The translations under genes and the position numbers were made by a program. Below are positions 1-12,087 of a stretch of DNA of 64,000 nt, piece after piece; within the stretch, counting starts at the first letter, position 1; every line of letters starts with the position of its first letter. A model generated the notes under the pieces. That model searched no databases. It saw nothing but the letters and a program-made list of their open reading frames with translations, and was not told the origin of the DNA. The stretch spans positions 760,487-824,486 of the forward strand of contig BCIK01000008.1 in the NCBI GenBank assembly GCA_039545295.1, written 5' to 3'. The stretch is from Udeniomyces pyricola (taxonomy: Eukaryota; Basidiomycota; Tremellomycetes; Cystofilobasidiales; Mrakiaceae).

Positions 1-1477
1 CTCCACCCTCCTCCGTGCTCAAACGAAAACCACTTCTCCCTGCCTCCCGGAAGGTCTCTCAGTCCCTTTGAACCGATTCTCTCCTTCTTCTCCTGAACTT
101 CGATCTCGTTGAGTTCTCGCATGCCGAGGCCGAGGAAGGAGTTTGGAGGCGGCCAGTTAGGACGCGGCTTGGCGAGTGACGTCTTGAGTAGGGAATGCGG
201 CGTCCGCTTGGAGGAAGAGGTTCCAACGGTGGAAACCTGGATACCTCAAAAGAAACCCAAAAAATCAAGATGGTGAGCTTTCAGTGGTATGAATAAACAA
301 GACCTGAAGTGACATGGAGGGTTTGGCAAGTTATCAAAGACCAAAGCATACGTACAACCTTGGCCCCAAAGAACTTTCGAAGCTCGGCGTCAGCATCGAG
401 ATGCTTGGAATCAATGGACAACAGTCCTCTGTGGCAAGAATTTCGAAGTAACGTCACACGTATGCATCTGTCAGGGTTCCTGGCTCATAGATGGTGGTGT
501 ACAGAGCCGTCAAATCGAGACGGACCTAAGTGCGAGAGCAGCGGACGAGACTGAGCCTTCATCAGCAGTCCCCTTAGCGCTCGAACTAGCACGCGTCAAA
601 TCATCCTCTCCGAACCTGATGAGCGTACCATGTACAAGGAGCAAAGTCCAAAGACAAGATCAGTCAGCCATCATTCTGGTGCCCAGCTCGTGGTCTCATC
701 TCATACCCGATTCCCCCCCAAAATGCATCTCCAGGCCCGAATATGACTGCCCATCGAGCGGTTCGGACGCACTGCTTCCTGATCTCCGCGAGGGCCCGAT
801 CAACCTCGTCCATCTCCATCGACGCGTCTTTTCCATGCTTCTTCTTGTCTCCCGCGTCACTCTTGGCGGGCGTCGAGCTCATCGCGGGAGTATCGCCAAC
901 CAGAGACTCGGCCTCATGAGACGCGCCCGTCGCCTTTTTCTTCTTCTTGTTCTTCTTCTTGTTTGATTTCTGTGGAGCCGAAAGAAGGGCAAAGAGGACC
1001 AACGGGGTGTTAACAAATGTCCATCGAAATGATCTTTGGTCCCCCCCCCCTCCCCCAACGGGTTACGTCAAGAATGCGTGACCAAGGGTGATCTATGCGT
1101 TGAACGTTGAACGAGACTTTCCCTTACCTTCTTGGGAGCGTCCGCTATCGATTCTTCGGGCTCTTCCTCGGATTCCTCTTCCGGTTCCGCATCTGGGCCT
1201 GCATTGAGCTGATCCAACCAAAACAACACACACTCAACCTCTATCGTACCATCTCAAGCCAGCAAGGCTTGGGATGTATGTATGCGCGTGGTGGACTAAC
1301 AGCAGCAAAGGCATTGCTTGCCCCAGTCGACTTGGATCGGACCTCTGGTGTGACGTCGTCGTCGTCAGTGTCGTCCTCTTGGGCATCGAGCTTGGGTTCC
1401 TGAACGTCTTGGAGTGTTCTGAGTTGAGCAGCCTCTTCCTCGAGCCTCTGCTGGCGTTTGTTGAGGCGTTTTGACAT
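1..1477 (-). CDS. RQC1: RQC1/TCF25 family protein, ribosome quality control subunit (3' end outside window)
   Basis: Members of this family work with the Ltn1 ligase complex on stalled 60S ribosomes to clear aborted nascent chains. The start MSKRLNKRQQRLEEE is followed by an acidic stretch, a Lys-rich patch (KKKNKKKKK) and MDEVDRALAEI, matching the TCF25 DIDRILERI segment. Downstream come SIDSKHLDADAELRKFFGAK and then PNWPPPNSFLGLGM and WFSFEH, the conserved start of the TCF25 domain. I place exons at 1301-1477, 1128-1208, 773-969, 526-615, 356-428 and <1-236; phases agree at each join. Donors include gttagt, gtgcgt, gtccgt and gtacgt. The catalytically inert helical-repeat remainder lies beyond position 1. 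Family assignment is firm; the exact acceptor of exon 2 could be 10 nt different. Confidence 0.85.
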
Positions 1478-1873
1478 GGGAGAGAAAGTGGATAGGGTGG
1501 AGGAGAGGGTGGAGGGGAGACAGTACTGGATGAGTGGAATCTGGTGAGATCGAGGTGACTCGTCATCATCCCTCGATCGAATATCGATCCACGACGACTT
1601 AACGTCCGGCCGGTCACGTTGCGTTTTCATCAGCTTTCATCTTTCGCCCCGATCGACACCTCAAAGTGTTTCATTCTCATCCAGTCAGCTCGAAAGAGTA
1701 CGTCTCACATTCACACCTTATAAACTCATCCACATCATTAGGAAACACAACGCTACATGGTTCATCGCAGGACAGAGCATAAAAAAAAAGAACTAGATCA
1801 CACAATCCGCCGTTAAAGGTCGATGATACGCCCTTGCTCCTAGATATACAAATATGTTATATATATATGTATC
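1478..1873. other. Intergenic, RQC1 upstream / HSP31 downstream
   Basis: About 400 bp between the RQC1 start and the HSP31 stop, both on the minus strand. It must hold the RQC1 5' UTR and promoter plus the HSP31 3' UTR. An A/T-rich stretch (tatatatat near 1860) lies just beyond the HSP31 stop. I see no gene. Confidence 0.5.
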
Positions 1874-3035
1874 CTAAGCCAAGAGGACATCTCGAACCTT
1901 CTCAGCCAAAGGTCCCGCGCTAGCCGGGTTCTGTCCAGTCAAGAGGTTGCCATCGACGACGACCTTGCTGGCCCAGGGCTCGGCAGCCTTGGAGTAGATG
2001 GCGCCCTTCTCCTGAAGAGCGGACTCGAGAAGGAAGGGGATCGTCTTGACGGCATCGACCCTGTATAGCCAAGGAGAACCATCAGGCGTAAAAAGGAAAG
2101 ATGTAGGTGGAAGGAATGGGTCGGATAAGGTATCAGGCTTCCGTCCATACAATCAAGAGACGTTGGTTCTACGAAGTGATTGAAAAAGGACGAAAGACTG
2201 TGCAACTTACATCTCCTCCTCTTGGTTGCTGAAACCGGTGACGTTCTTTTTGGAGACGAGGGCGGTTCCATCGGTGAGGGTGACGTCTCGGAGGACAGCG
2301 GGAGCTGTGAGACGAACACGTGGAGGAACAGATGAGAAAGAAAAGAAACAGAGGGAAAAAAAAGGAACAAGGAAAAAAAAACAAACAGGAAAAGCGAACG
2401 ACGTCAGCTTAGATCAGCCCAATGATCCACGTGGCACAGGGAGATGGAACGAGATGCCAAGATACTAACCGTGGCAAACCAACGAAGTGGGCTTGTTGGA
2501 CTCGTAGAACTCTCGGATAAGCTTCTTGGAGGACTCGTCAAAGGTGAGATCGATGACGGGACCGTGGCCTACAGTTATAGCAGGAAGAAGTATGAAAGAG
2601 AAAGAAAAAGAACAAGTCACGGGTCGTATGATCAACTGACTGGCTTCCAAATCATCCCGATCTGTATGGCTTCAATCAAACTAGCAAACTCAAAGACCCT
2701 GCCTATTCGATCCACTTACCTCCAACGTAAAAGACGGCATCGTAATCCTTAGCATTGACTTCGGACAGCTTGAGGGTATTGGCGACAAATTCCTTGGCCT
2801 CGGCATCGTTGAGGAACTTGGTTGCCTCTTCATCACCCTTGAAGGCCTCGGCAGAGCCCTGATCAAGAGGGGCGACACCACCTTTGGGCGAGGCAGAGGT
2901 CAACTTGAAACCCGCCGCCTTGAAGACCCAGTAAGGGTGGGCGGCTTCAGGGAGGTAGTAGCCGGTTCCACCTCCGGTGAGGAGCTTGTCGCAGGAGGTG
3001 AAGACGACGAGAATGGACTTGGGAGCAGAAGACAT
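1874..3035 (-). CDS. DJ-1/PfpI family protein, Hsp31-type glyoxalase/chaperone
   Basis: Hsp31-type proteins are cytosolic class-I GATase-fold enzymes that convert methylglyoxal to lactate without glutathione and protect against stress. Exons 2720-3035, 2470-2568, 2211-2304 and 1874-2060 sum to 231 residues, near yeast Hsp31 (237). Visible family blocks are the N-terminal strand ILVVFTS, then EAAHPYWVF, the acidic SPKGG region, AVFYVGG, GHGPVIDLTFD and the nucleophile elbow SLVCHAPA with the catalytic Cys, followed by VTGFSNQEEEMGVDAV and LLTGQNPASA. The Cys and the following His are intact, so it should be active. Donors are gtaagt, gttagt and gtaagt. It could equally be named a D-lactate dehydratase; the family is certain, the physiological substrate is not. 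Confidence 0.9.
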
Positions 3036-3904
3036 GATGAGAAAGAGAGGGGTTTTGATGGGTAAGTGGGTGGGTTTGGGATTGATGGAGGTGGAGGTGA
3101 GTGATGGAGAAAGGAGAAAGGGGAATGGATTTTGAATGACCGGCCGGAAGAGTGCGTTGATTTAGGCGGACAGGCAAAACGTCTTTGGTGCTGACGACAT
3201 CGCTCGGCTCGCCCGGTTGCTGACTGATCTCGTGGGTTTTTAGTCCCCGGATCCATCGATCATCCACCCAGGCCGGACATCTTCCACATCATGATTGCCA
3301 TCATTCCGAATCCAATATGGGCCTGCACTTCCATGCATCCATACACAAACGTTCCAAGAGGTTCCACAACGCATCTCCACGTATATGTATGATGGTCATG
3401 ATAAGATGCATGCACTCCCGATTGAGACTCTGAATCAACGGTTGCGCCGCGTGAACATAATTAACACCGCGTCCAACGTCACATCTGGACGCCCACCCAC
3501 GAACGACTCCTTTCAAAAAGACAATCATACAGAATTAGATATGTAAAGAAGAGAAAGCAAATGAGGGGGGAAAGGGAAGGGGGGGAAGAGAAGGTCTATA
3601 GGGGGACAAAGAGGGGAACTAAATTGAGCGACGTCTTGCCATTGCATGCAGAGGGGGTCGAGGGAAGGATGATAGTATACGGTCGAGGAGGTCGCAATGC
3701 AAGACTATGATAGAAAGATCGAAAAGAAAAGAAAGGAAAAGAAGAGAGGAGGCAAGTCTGAACAGACAGCTGATATAATGATCGATCCTTTATTCGTGAA
3801 TAGCTACGCTAAATCAGCCTGCAGTTGCGAAAATCACGGATCGTCGATTCGTTGACAGATCGATGTTTCGACGACGGTCGACATGCATGATGATCTGTCA
3901 TGAC
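3036..3904. promoter_or_regulatory. HSP31 upstream region / ZIP 3' flank
   Basis: About 870 bp with no convincing coding exon. As upstream DNA of a minus-strand stress gene it contains several AGGGG/CCCCT pentamers (near 3050, 3598, 3611 and 3650), the core of fungal stress-response elements. Their function here is only an inference, because G-rich runs are common in this window. The remaining short frames look like chance. Confidence 0.4.
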
Positions 3905-6537
3905 CTACGCCCATCGACCTATTGGACCAACATCCCCCAAGTATGGTAGAAAGGCAAGGGACGATACGTTAGTGATTTGCCAGCCAGAAAGAAAGAAAAG
4001 AGACGATAGAGCAAACGGATAGTTGAAAGCGCGGGATGTCGGGGAAGGATGAGGAAGGGGGTGGGGAGGGGGAGTAGGACGACAGTATCCTGATATACTG
4101 TAGTGGGACTTACCAAGCAACGCCATCACTCCCGCGGCCAGGGTCATGACAATCATAGCATATAGAACCTGTCCGTTGCTCTTCTTGTTCATTGCCGGGT
4201 TGAAAAGGAATTCATGGGCGAGCTACATTGCACCCGAAGGGATATAAGAAAAAGAACGAAGAATCGAAAGGTGTAATCGATAGAAGGAAGGGTGGTCAGT
4301 GATGGGGATCATATAATCTCCCTGTTTTGTCATGATCATACATATCGAGCGTGAGAAGAAGTTGGTGAGATACGTACGAGCTCGACGAGACCTGTCCAGA
4401 GGAGGATACCTATCGATAGCACGTTGGAATCGAGCGGAGAGATCCAAGGAGCAATCAGGTGTCAAGTCGTAGGAAAGTCGGGATAAGCCGGAAGCGAACA
4501 AGCAGGGACAAGGGGGAAGAAAGAGAAAGAGAGGGAAAAGAAACAAAACAGGATCAGCTCATTGGTGTTCAAAGGGATCACATTCGAAGGAAGGGGGGGG
4601 GGGGGNGNGGCTTTTTGTTGTTGTTATTTCAGCATGGAAAACGACCGAACAGGCGAGATTCGAGGCACGAACCTGCAGAGATGGAATCCAAGACACCCGA
4701 AGTGACCAACGCCCCAACCGAGTTGGTCTGGTACGTATGTCGGATCCCCAACCCAATCGCCATCCCCACCGGCGTCACAAACGAGTAAAACACCGCTCCC
4801 AGCAACGGCACGTAGTTGAGCTTCCTCGGTAACGGGAGGAACGCCAATCGGGAACCCAACCCGAGGCCTTCGAACATTTGGTGGAAGATGATGACGCAGA
4901 AGAGGACGGTGAATTGTTCGTCGACGGCGAGGGTGAGACCGATGAAGAAACTGTGCATGATGACTCCCTGTTTCACAGTAAAGAAAGAAAGAAGAGCAGG
5001 GGTAAGACTTGAGATCAGATAGGGTGATTCTTTCATTCGCGGACTAAAGAGAGAAACACTCACGAATTCCAAACTACGCAAGACAATCAGGTCCGATTGA
5101 ACCAAGGAGAATCGACGCAAATGGGTATCTGCATCAGCAAACAAAAATCTTCTAGAAGACGCGCAAACCCACCAGAGCCTCATAACAGCCAAAATCAAAA
5201 AGAAAAGGAAGAAAAGCCCCGAAAAGATTGCGAGTCATGGATGTTGTGCTCACATAGCGACTCCCAAGATCTGAGCGACCGAATCCCCTTTCGACCACTC
5301 GTCATCGACTTCGCTTCCGCTCTCCTCGCTTTGGACCTTTTTCAATTTCTCATGGTTGTGGGTCGTCCCGATGAGGTTCTGTTGAGGTCGATCGACCGAG
5401 GTAGGTTCGGGTCCATGGGCACCGTGATGGGCATTGTTCTCGATGTCGTGGCCGTGTTGATCATAGGTTTCAGCTCCGCCAAAACCGGCAGCTTCAAGCT
5501 TCGCTCGACCCCACCTGATCAAAGAAGAAAAGAGAGAGGCAAAAAAAAAACGGAAACGTGTAGAAAGCGAGAAAGAGGAACCGGGTGTCAGTGTAAACAT
5601 CCTTCTTCCCGAGTCAGCGATCAGACGAGCCCAGCAAAAAAAAGACACGTTGGAAACATACCTGAACGACCAAAACTCGAGAAAGAACAACGCAAAGATG
5701 GAACCCATTGCAATCGCCGGTGCCCAGCTGTAGTCACCCCAAGCTCCCGACAAGCATGGGCTTCCGAGGCTCTCGAACGCCGGCGCGAGGAGATGGATAA
5801 ACGCGGTGGCGATGATGACACCCGAGCCGGCGTATCTGAATGAATGGAACAAAAAGAAGAAGAGGAAAAAGGAGGCAGTTTCGTGAATGAGAATTGGTTT
5901 GGAAGGATTATCAAGGGGCAGGAAGTCGATCGGTGTAATTTTTATATATATCAATATCAGTCAGAAAAGACCCACTCACTTGGCGAAATCATAGACAGCA
6001 GTTGGGCATTTCCAGGTCGATCGTTTCGCCAGGATCGGGAACAAGGTGCCGAAGAGCGAGGTCACCAAGATAATGAAGATCTGCCGGACGCGAGCCAGAT
6101 GAAAAAAAAGGAAACGCAGATCAGAGATAGACGGAAATATATAAGCAGCGATGAGTTGAAGATGTATAGCAGTCGGCAAAGGTGTGGCCGCAAAGGTAAG
6201 TAAGGTAGGGGACATACCGCTCCGATTCGAAGCCCCATGCGCGAGTTATCAAAGTCGCTCGGGATACACTCCCTATTTGTCCATTCACATCAAAGAGATC
6301 GTGTCAAAGGAACGGAGTGGTTAATAACAGTTCATCCAAGAGCGAACGGTCGAACTATCAGTCCGATAGATCCCAAAGGTTCTTAGATCCCCTTTCTGAA
6401 TTGGCGTTCTTGGGGAACTTTTTAGGAGCTAAGAAGGGGGGGGGGGGGACGAGGGGGATCCCCCTCGGGAGTGAAGAGGGGAAGAACGGTCAGGGGAGGG
6501 AAACTCACTCGGGGATATCCGTAGTCATGTCAGCCAT
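3905..6537 (-). CDS. ZIP-family zinc/iron transporter (ZRT1/ZRT2-like)
   Basis: A plasma- or vacuolar-membrane permease that brings Zn2+ into the cytosol. Ten exons give 358 residues: 6509-6537, 6218-6272, 5980-6080, 5662-5835, 5254-5514, 5064-5073, 4673-4967, 4381-4409, 4114-4222 and 3905-3918. The protein starts MADMTTDIPE, has early helices (IFIILVTSLFGTLFPIL, GVIIATAFIHLLAPAF), a His-containing loop (DQHGHDIENNAHHGAH) and the paired metal motifs of helices 4 and 5 (HSFFIGLTLAV and HQMFEGLGLG). It ends LLGRWA like yeast Zrt proteins. Exon 6 is only 10 nt and intron 7 starts GTTCGT. Intron 7 also contains a poly-G run with two N bases (4592-4610). An 11-bp inverted repeat lies about 270-330 bp upstream of the start. 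Confidence 0.92.
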
Positions 6538-7475
6538 GTTGATAGTTTTAGATAGGGTTGGTCGGGAGGGGAGAGAGAAAGTAGCTAGCGTGCTGGGTCC
6601 GTTGAAAGCAAGACGTAGAACGTAGGTGTGTGTATGGCTGTCTGCGTGAGTGAGAGTAAGAGGATATACGTTGAGTTGGAAAGAGTAGAAATACCCTGGC
6701 TTCATCTCCCACCCCCACCCCTCTTCTCCAGTCCTCGTGGAGTTTTTTTTTGGAGTCTGAAGAAAAAGAGAGGACTGGACGGTCAAGATTCCAGGAGGAC
6801 TTCCCGACTGCGCGCATGATTGTCCGAGCTGCATGAACTCGTCAGCAAACGACGATCCGCGCGCAGTCGCGGTCAGCCAGTCTCACACGGGGCAAAAAAA
6901 AAAACCCTCAACGTCCTCGACATCGATTGATGATTAGATGACTGACTCAAACCTTCCAGGGCACTGGAGTGGGTTTAAAAATAACCACAGTCATTCTCGC
7001 AAGGGAGAGGCGAAGAATGGAAGGAGGGATCCAACCGTGACAGCTGTCTAACGTACGTTGGGTGGTTGCGCGTAGGACCATCGGCCTAAGCCGATAGACG
7101 ACCCAGACAAAAAACTCATGAGAGCAGACACCATGAGGAGACGGCAAATAATGACACACAGACACACACGCAAAGACCAGATAAGAAAATATAGAAGGTG
7201 CATATAGAGAGAACCGAACGACGCGATAGAGGTGAAACAAGGAGCATTAAAAGAGAGATCGGAGGAAGAAGCCGGGAGGAGGGGTAAGGGAGGATCGAGG
7301 GAGGCGGGGTGTGACCAGAAAAAACGAAATTCCCCGTGCTTCCCAACTTGACTTGGGGGGTCGTCTTTCCATCTCCCTGCCTCCCTCCCTCTTCTTAATT
7401 GCCTAGACCTGCCTCCATTCCCCTCGCGTCACATTCCCAACGGCGACACTCTTCGGCCGCGTCATGGAGGTTTTC
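6538..7475. promoter_or_regulatory. ZIP upstream region / myotubularin 3' flank
   Basis: About 940 bp without a supported gene. Near the ZIP start it holds a perfect 11-bp inverted repeat (arms 6805-6815 and 6859-6869). The left part contains TG/CA-rich DNA around 6630 and 7150. No canonical Zap1 site is visible. The short frames here lack any family similarity. Confidence 0.4.
6805..6869. repeat. Perfect 11-bp inverted repeat upstream of ZIP gene
   Basis: CGACTGCGCGC at 6805-6815 is the exact reverse complement of GCGCGCAGTCG at 6859-6869, separated by 43 nt. It sits in the upstream region of the zinc transporter. It may be a paired operator or a cruciform; nothing in the sequence decides. 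Confidence 0.6.
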
Positions 7476-10400
7476 TCACCACTTGCCAACGGCCCCGAGG
7501 GGATCAAAGGCGTCCTCATCCGATTTCTCCTTCGCTTCGGCACCCGACGTCGAGGACCAGGGGGATCCCGAGGCGGAGGCCGTTGCGTCTGCCGAGAAAG
7601 ACGAAGAATGCGGGAATGAAGGATTAGTCGTCGTCGTCGTGGTGGTTGACGTCGGATTATTTGATGGCGAACGGGAAAATATCGAGGATGTATGCGTCAT
7701 GAGAGGAAGTGAGATGGTTGGGTCTGCGAGGGTGAGTTCGGAGAGGGATGGGACCATGGAGGATGAAGCATTAGGTGGAATAGACGAAGCGGTAGCAGGG
7801 ATCACGTCAATGCGAGTAGACAAAGAAGGGGAGGGGTACGGTCGAGATGTGGAGGATGAGGCGAAAGAGGTAGAAGAAGGTGTCGACGCCCAGTCCTCCG
7901 CGGTACCTCCAAGCGGATTGACGGTGGATCCATGGTCTGGCGAGCGGCGGGTGGTCGACGACGTAGAAAGGGGCGAGGGAAGGATTGATGATGGTAGAGA
8001 AGATTTTAGGATGCCGACTTCTTCCCACGACGAGATGGATCGCGTCGTGATGGGTGGTCGGGAGGACTGATCGACAAGACGTGCAGATGATGAGGACGCC
8101 GAGTTTGGTTGATGCCGAATAGGAATGCCATTAGCGGATGAAGACACCCCGCGAAGGGATGGATGCTCTGAGGAATCATCACTGCTCGTCGTTGCCCAAG
8201 GGTTCATCGAGTTGCCGTCTCCGTACGGCGAGCGAGACGACCACGAGTTGCCTTCTTCAAGAGGTTGGCCGGTCTTAGGCCCCCAGGTGCCACCTGAGGC
8301 AAAGCCCGAGAGCGAGGACGAAGAGCTTGAAGATGAAGCTCCTGCGGCCACTCGAGAGATCTCCTTGGCTGCACCGCTGAGAGCACTCATGGCTCCAGAA
8401 GAGATTTGACCCCAACCCCATCCACCCCCACTCGTACCTGTACCGCTGCTATTACTACTGCCGTTGGAGCTCGTGTTGTTGGGAGATGATCCCGAGGTCG
8501 AAGCTCCCCGCGTGTAGCCGACGGGTGAGGAGAATCGAGGAGTGGGATAAACTGACTGCGATGGCGCCAAGGAAGTGGAATCGGGCGAGTCGTGAAGAGA
8601 GGATGCAGACGTGGTGGAAGAGTAGGGCCGATAGCTGTCTCGAAGGTTTGAGGTAGATGTAATGAGCGTACCGGAAGAGGGAGGTTTGCCGTTTTGCCGA
8701 GCCACGCGAGGCTCATACGGAATCGGTGCGGCGTCTCCAAACGACGATGTTTTCGAATCCCTTGGATGAACAGGCGTCATTCGGCCAGAATCGACGGCTT
8801 CGCTGTCTTTGACGACGGCCTCGATGACGGGGTCGTCATCGCCGATACGCTCGCTCGGAGACGGTGGCGTTGGCAAATCCTCCTGCACCGCCATCGGACG
8901 GCCGTTCATTTCCTCATCACTCCGTCCAAAGAGTTGGTGCCAGAATTGAACGTCTCTCGGGTTGGGCAGCAAGACGCCCATGTCGGCTTCCCTCTCGCGG
9001 CTTTCGCGATCATCGAGATCGGGACGGTAACCCTCGTAGAGGAACGTCTGCTTCTGCTCGGCCGAATTGACCCAGTCCCATAGGCTGACGGTCCGCTCCA
9101 TCGGCATCTTCTGGTGACGCGGGCCAAACTCGGCGATGCGTCGGTCGCGTTCCGAGTTGAAGATGAAGGTTCCGAACTGGCACGAGTAGAGGTGGGTATG
9201 GAGCGTGCGGAGGAAGAGCTCATTGAACTCGAATCGAGCAGGGAACTGTCGTTGAATTTGTCGCACGCAATCGAGGAATTGATGGAACACGGGCGACGTC
9301 TCCTTGAGATGCGAGGTCGAACCGCCGGTGAATTGCTTCTGAACCGATGCAAAGAAGGCAGCTGCTCCCCCCTTGGCCGGCGTGGAGCTCGTGGGGGAGC
9401 CGTTGAAATCGTCGTCGAGCGAGTTGCCGTTATTGGTGCTGACAGCGTTGGAAGCCGAGGAGGAGGAAGTCGTGGACGAACTAAAGATCTTGTCGGACGA
9501 GAGATGCCCGCATCGATCGAGGAACTTGTGACCAAACGAGAGCCAGTCCTTTTCGACGAGGACCTGGAACCCCTTGAGCGTCCGGTAGAACGGATCGAGG
9601 CAGATTTGCGAGATAGCAGCGAGCTGAGCAGTTCGATCCCAACCGTCGGAGCAGTGGATGAGAACATGGGACGAGTTAATGTGCATGTTGCGGACGATGA
9701 TGTTGGAACCTGAATGTTGAAGCAGATGAAGATAAGAGCAACTCAGCATAGATCCCGAGTTAGTTCAGCCCCTAGCCATAAGCACACCTCGCTTTGTCGC
9801 CACGTGAGAAGAACGATTGCATGCCACAGAGCGGCTCACCTTCAAGGATGGTTGTCGCGTGCTTCAACCAACCGCTCCGTCTCAACGCCTGTCGATCCAA
9901 CGGCAGGACAGCAACCCCTCCAGCGGTCGCACCTCCCGCCCCACCCGGTTCCGAGTCCCTTAATGCCTCCACAACGATTCGTAGGCTATCTCGCATGACA
10001 TGGATGTTATCGATACCGAGGTAAGCCTTCTTGCCACCCTTGTAGTTCTCCATGTTCTCAGTTCCGGCTCCCTTGGCGGTGTTGGCGAGCGCGTTGGTCG
10101 TAGGGCGTGCGTCAACGATGAGGTTCGTCTTGGTGCTGCCGTAGACATGACCGGACGAGCCAATAGGCAACATGGATGATGTAGGAGCAGGTTTGTCAAA
10201 GTTAGAGAGCGGGGAAATGGCCGAATCGGGAGAGAGGTGGGTTTGGAAGATGCATTCAATGAGCTTCTCATCTTGGATCGACCGATTCGATTTGAGGCCG
10301 ACCATAGGCTGACTGGACCGAGTCATGGAAGCCTGAAGATAGGTTGGCAAGGCGTTTAGACGAGATGAAGCAAGGTCAGATACAGGCATCGGCATATACC

Positions 10401-11600
10401 TGTATCTTAGGCAAAGCGAGTATAGAGGGTAAAGAGTCATGCTAGCAGCCTGCGCTCACGTGATTTGCCCAATGAAGATAGGTCAAGGCAGGAAGCCGCT
10501 CCTTGCTTCGGTACTTGGACGCATGAGTTAGAACAGAGTCCGAGATCTTGGCGGGAACAACGAGCTTTGCCGGATAAGTCGGCGAGAACTGACATTCAAG
10601 AGATACAGAACAAAACAAACACACTGATCAGATCTACCAACCTAGCCTTCGTTCTCTTTTCCCTCCCAGAAACGACGCTGAAATGGACCTGGACCCGAAG
10701 CTTACTGCGTAATCTTTGTTGATGTCGGTGAACCTCCAAGCTTTCGTTCGGCTTCCAACACCCATACGCGTAAACTCTTCCCTCGGGCTATAGACTTGCC
10801 ATCCGCCATTGCCATCGAGTGGCGGCTGAGGAGTGTATGAGAAGGCATACAGTTTCTCGATCGACGCTGTAACCCAAAAGCAAACGATTGACGATCAGAC
10901 GCGTCACACTATTCCCTTGCATCATCTCGGTTCACCGGCTCGCAACGCAGACTGTCCGACTCACGGGCAACCGTCAAATCCTTGACGCTCTCAAAGACTT
11001 CGAGGCATTCCCGATCGGCTTGAAAGTTGAGGATGAAGCTCTCAAAGATTCTCGTCCGGATGCTGATGGGAGAGAGGCCGTTGAACGTCTGCGGGAGCCG
11101 CGTCACGAGATTGATGAGAGGGTAAGGCGTCTGATCCGATAGATTGTGCGGGAGAGATCATGAGGCACGTCGAAGCAAACGATGTCAGTCAGCACACATC
11201 TGAGTGCAGAAGATCTCCCCATGACTCGCGTTAAGAGGCTCCAAAGACGATGCAGGGGACAGGATAGACGGGGCACGAGGATGATTGTGGCCTTGAGCTC
11301 TCTGTATAAGGAACCCTCGACCTCACCCAAAACTCTGAGCCCTCCTCTGGCACAAAGATAAGATGGTGTAAGGTGACGTGTAGGATCCCTTTCTGCTTGA
11401 GACCTTGCTTCTCTAACGTGACATTGTCGACCTATGGGAAACCAGACAAGCCATGTCATGCAGACAGAGACGGCGGGAAGACGAGCAGGTAGATGGTCCA
11501 AGCGGGGCAAGTTCGATTGTCAGTATGCCTGTGGGAGAGCTGACGATAATGACGGAAACGAAGATGGTGACCTTGCCTTGGATATTCTGATGCCTTCCAT
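7476..11600 (-). CDS. Myotubularin-family phosphoinositide 3-phosphatase
   Basis: The family removes the 3-phosphate from PI3P and PI(3,5)P2 on endosomal membranes. Seven exons (11577-11600, 11327-11431, 10966-11130, 10706-10866, 10460-10588, 9840-10332, 7476-9710) encode 1103 residues. Order: MEGIRIS and a PH-GRAM domain ([37 protein letters not shown]), then the phosphatase domain with [36 protein letters not shown] and SGWLKH. The active site HCSDGWDRT keeps Cys and Arg of CX5R near residue 380, so it is predicted active. A Ser-rich tail of several hundred residues follows, about twice the usual protein length. Intron 1 starts GC (gcaagg) rather than GT. A 223-codon antisense frame over the tail is a composition shadow. 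Confidence 0.93.
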
Positions 11601-12087
11601 GAGCAAAGAGTAGCCGAAGCGGTCGAGATGATGATCGGACGCGAAAGCGGGGGAGGGGGCGAGGGAGAAGGAGAAGGAGAGGTCTGTTGTGGGCAGGAAG
11701 ACGAAAGGACGTGAGGGACTAGAATGGTAGTGGCAGGTGTGAGATGGGTGATGGATTGACTGATGTTGGTCAAAGAGAGTGGGATCGTGAAGAAGATGGC
11801 AGAGTGCGACGTCAGAAGAAGCAGGGTGAGAGAGTCCGAGAGATTGAGAGAGTGATGGGAGGTTGTCGATGTCCTCTCCTCGGCTAGAGGCGATAATGAT
11901 GATTGATGATGAACGAATCCCTTACGGAGGGTGCAGGGTGCAGGCCCCAGATCCCAGATCCCAGAGCCAGCCAGCCAGCCAGCCAGCCAGCTGTTCCCAC
12001 TCATCATCATCATCTGCGAGTACTACTAGTAGCTGTACGATTGGCATATATCATCCATCCATCTTACCCTGACTCACATCATTCATC
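11601..12087. promoter_or_regulatory. Divergent upstream region, myotubularin / NDUFA1
   Basis: 487 bp lie between the two divergent start codons. It contains a short (AGCC)n tract around 11960-11990 and a TCA triplet repeat near 12002. No separate gene is supported. It presumably carries both core promoters. Confidence 0.45.

Noticed and set aside
3036..3546. Several frames upstream of HSP31 (3295-3546 plus, 2947-3267 minus)
   Set aside because: No family similarity and composition typical of promoter DNA.
7399..8070. 223-codon open frame on the plus strand
   Set aside because: It is antisense to the Ser-rich myotubularin tail; its Glu/Asp/Val-rich product is the usual shadow of Ser/Thr codons.
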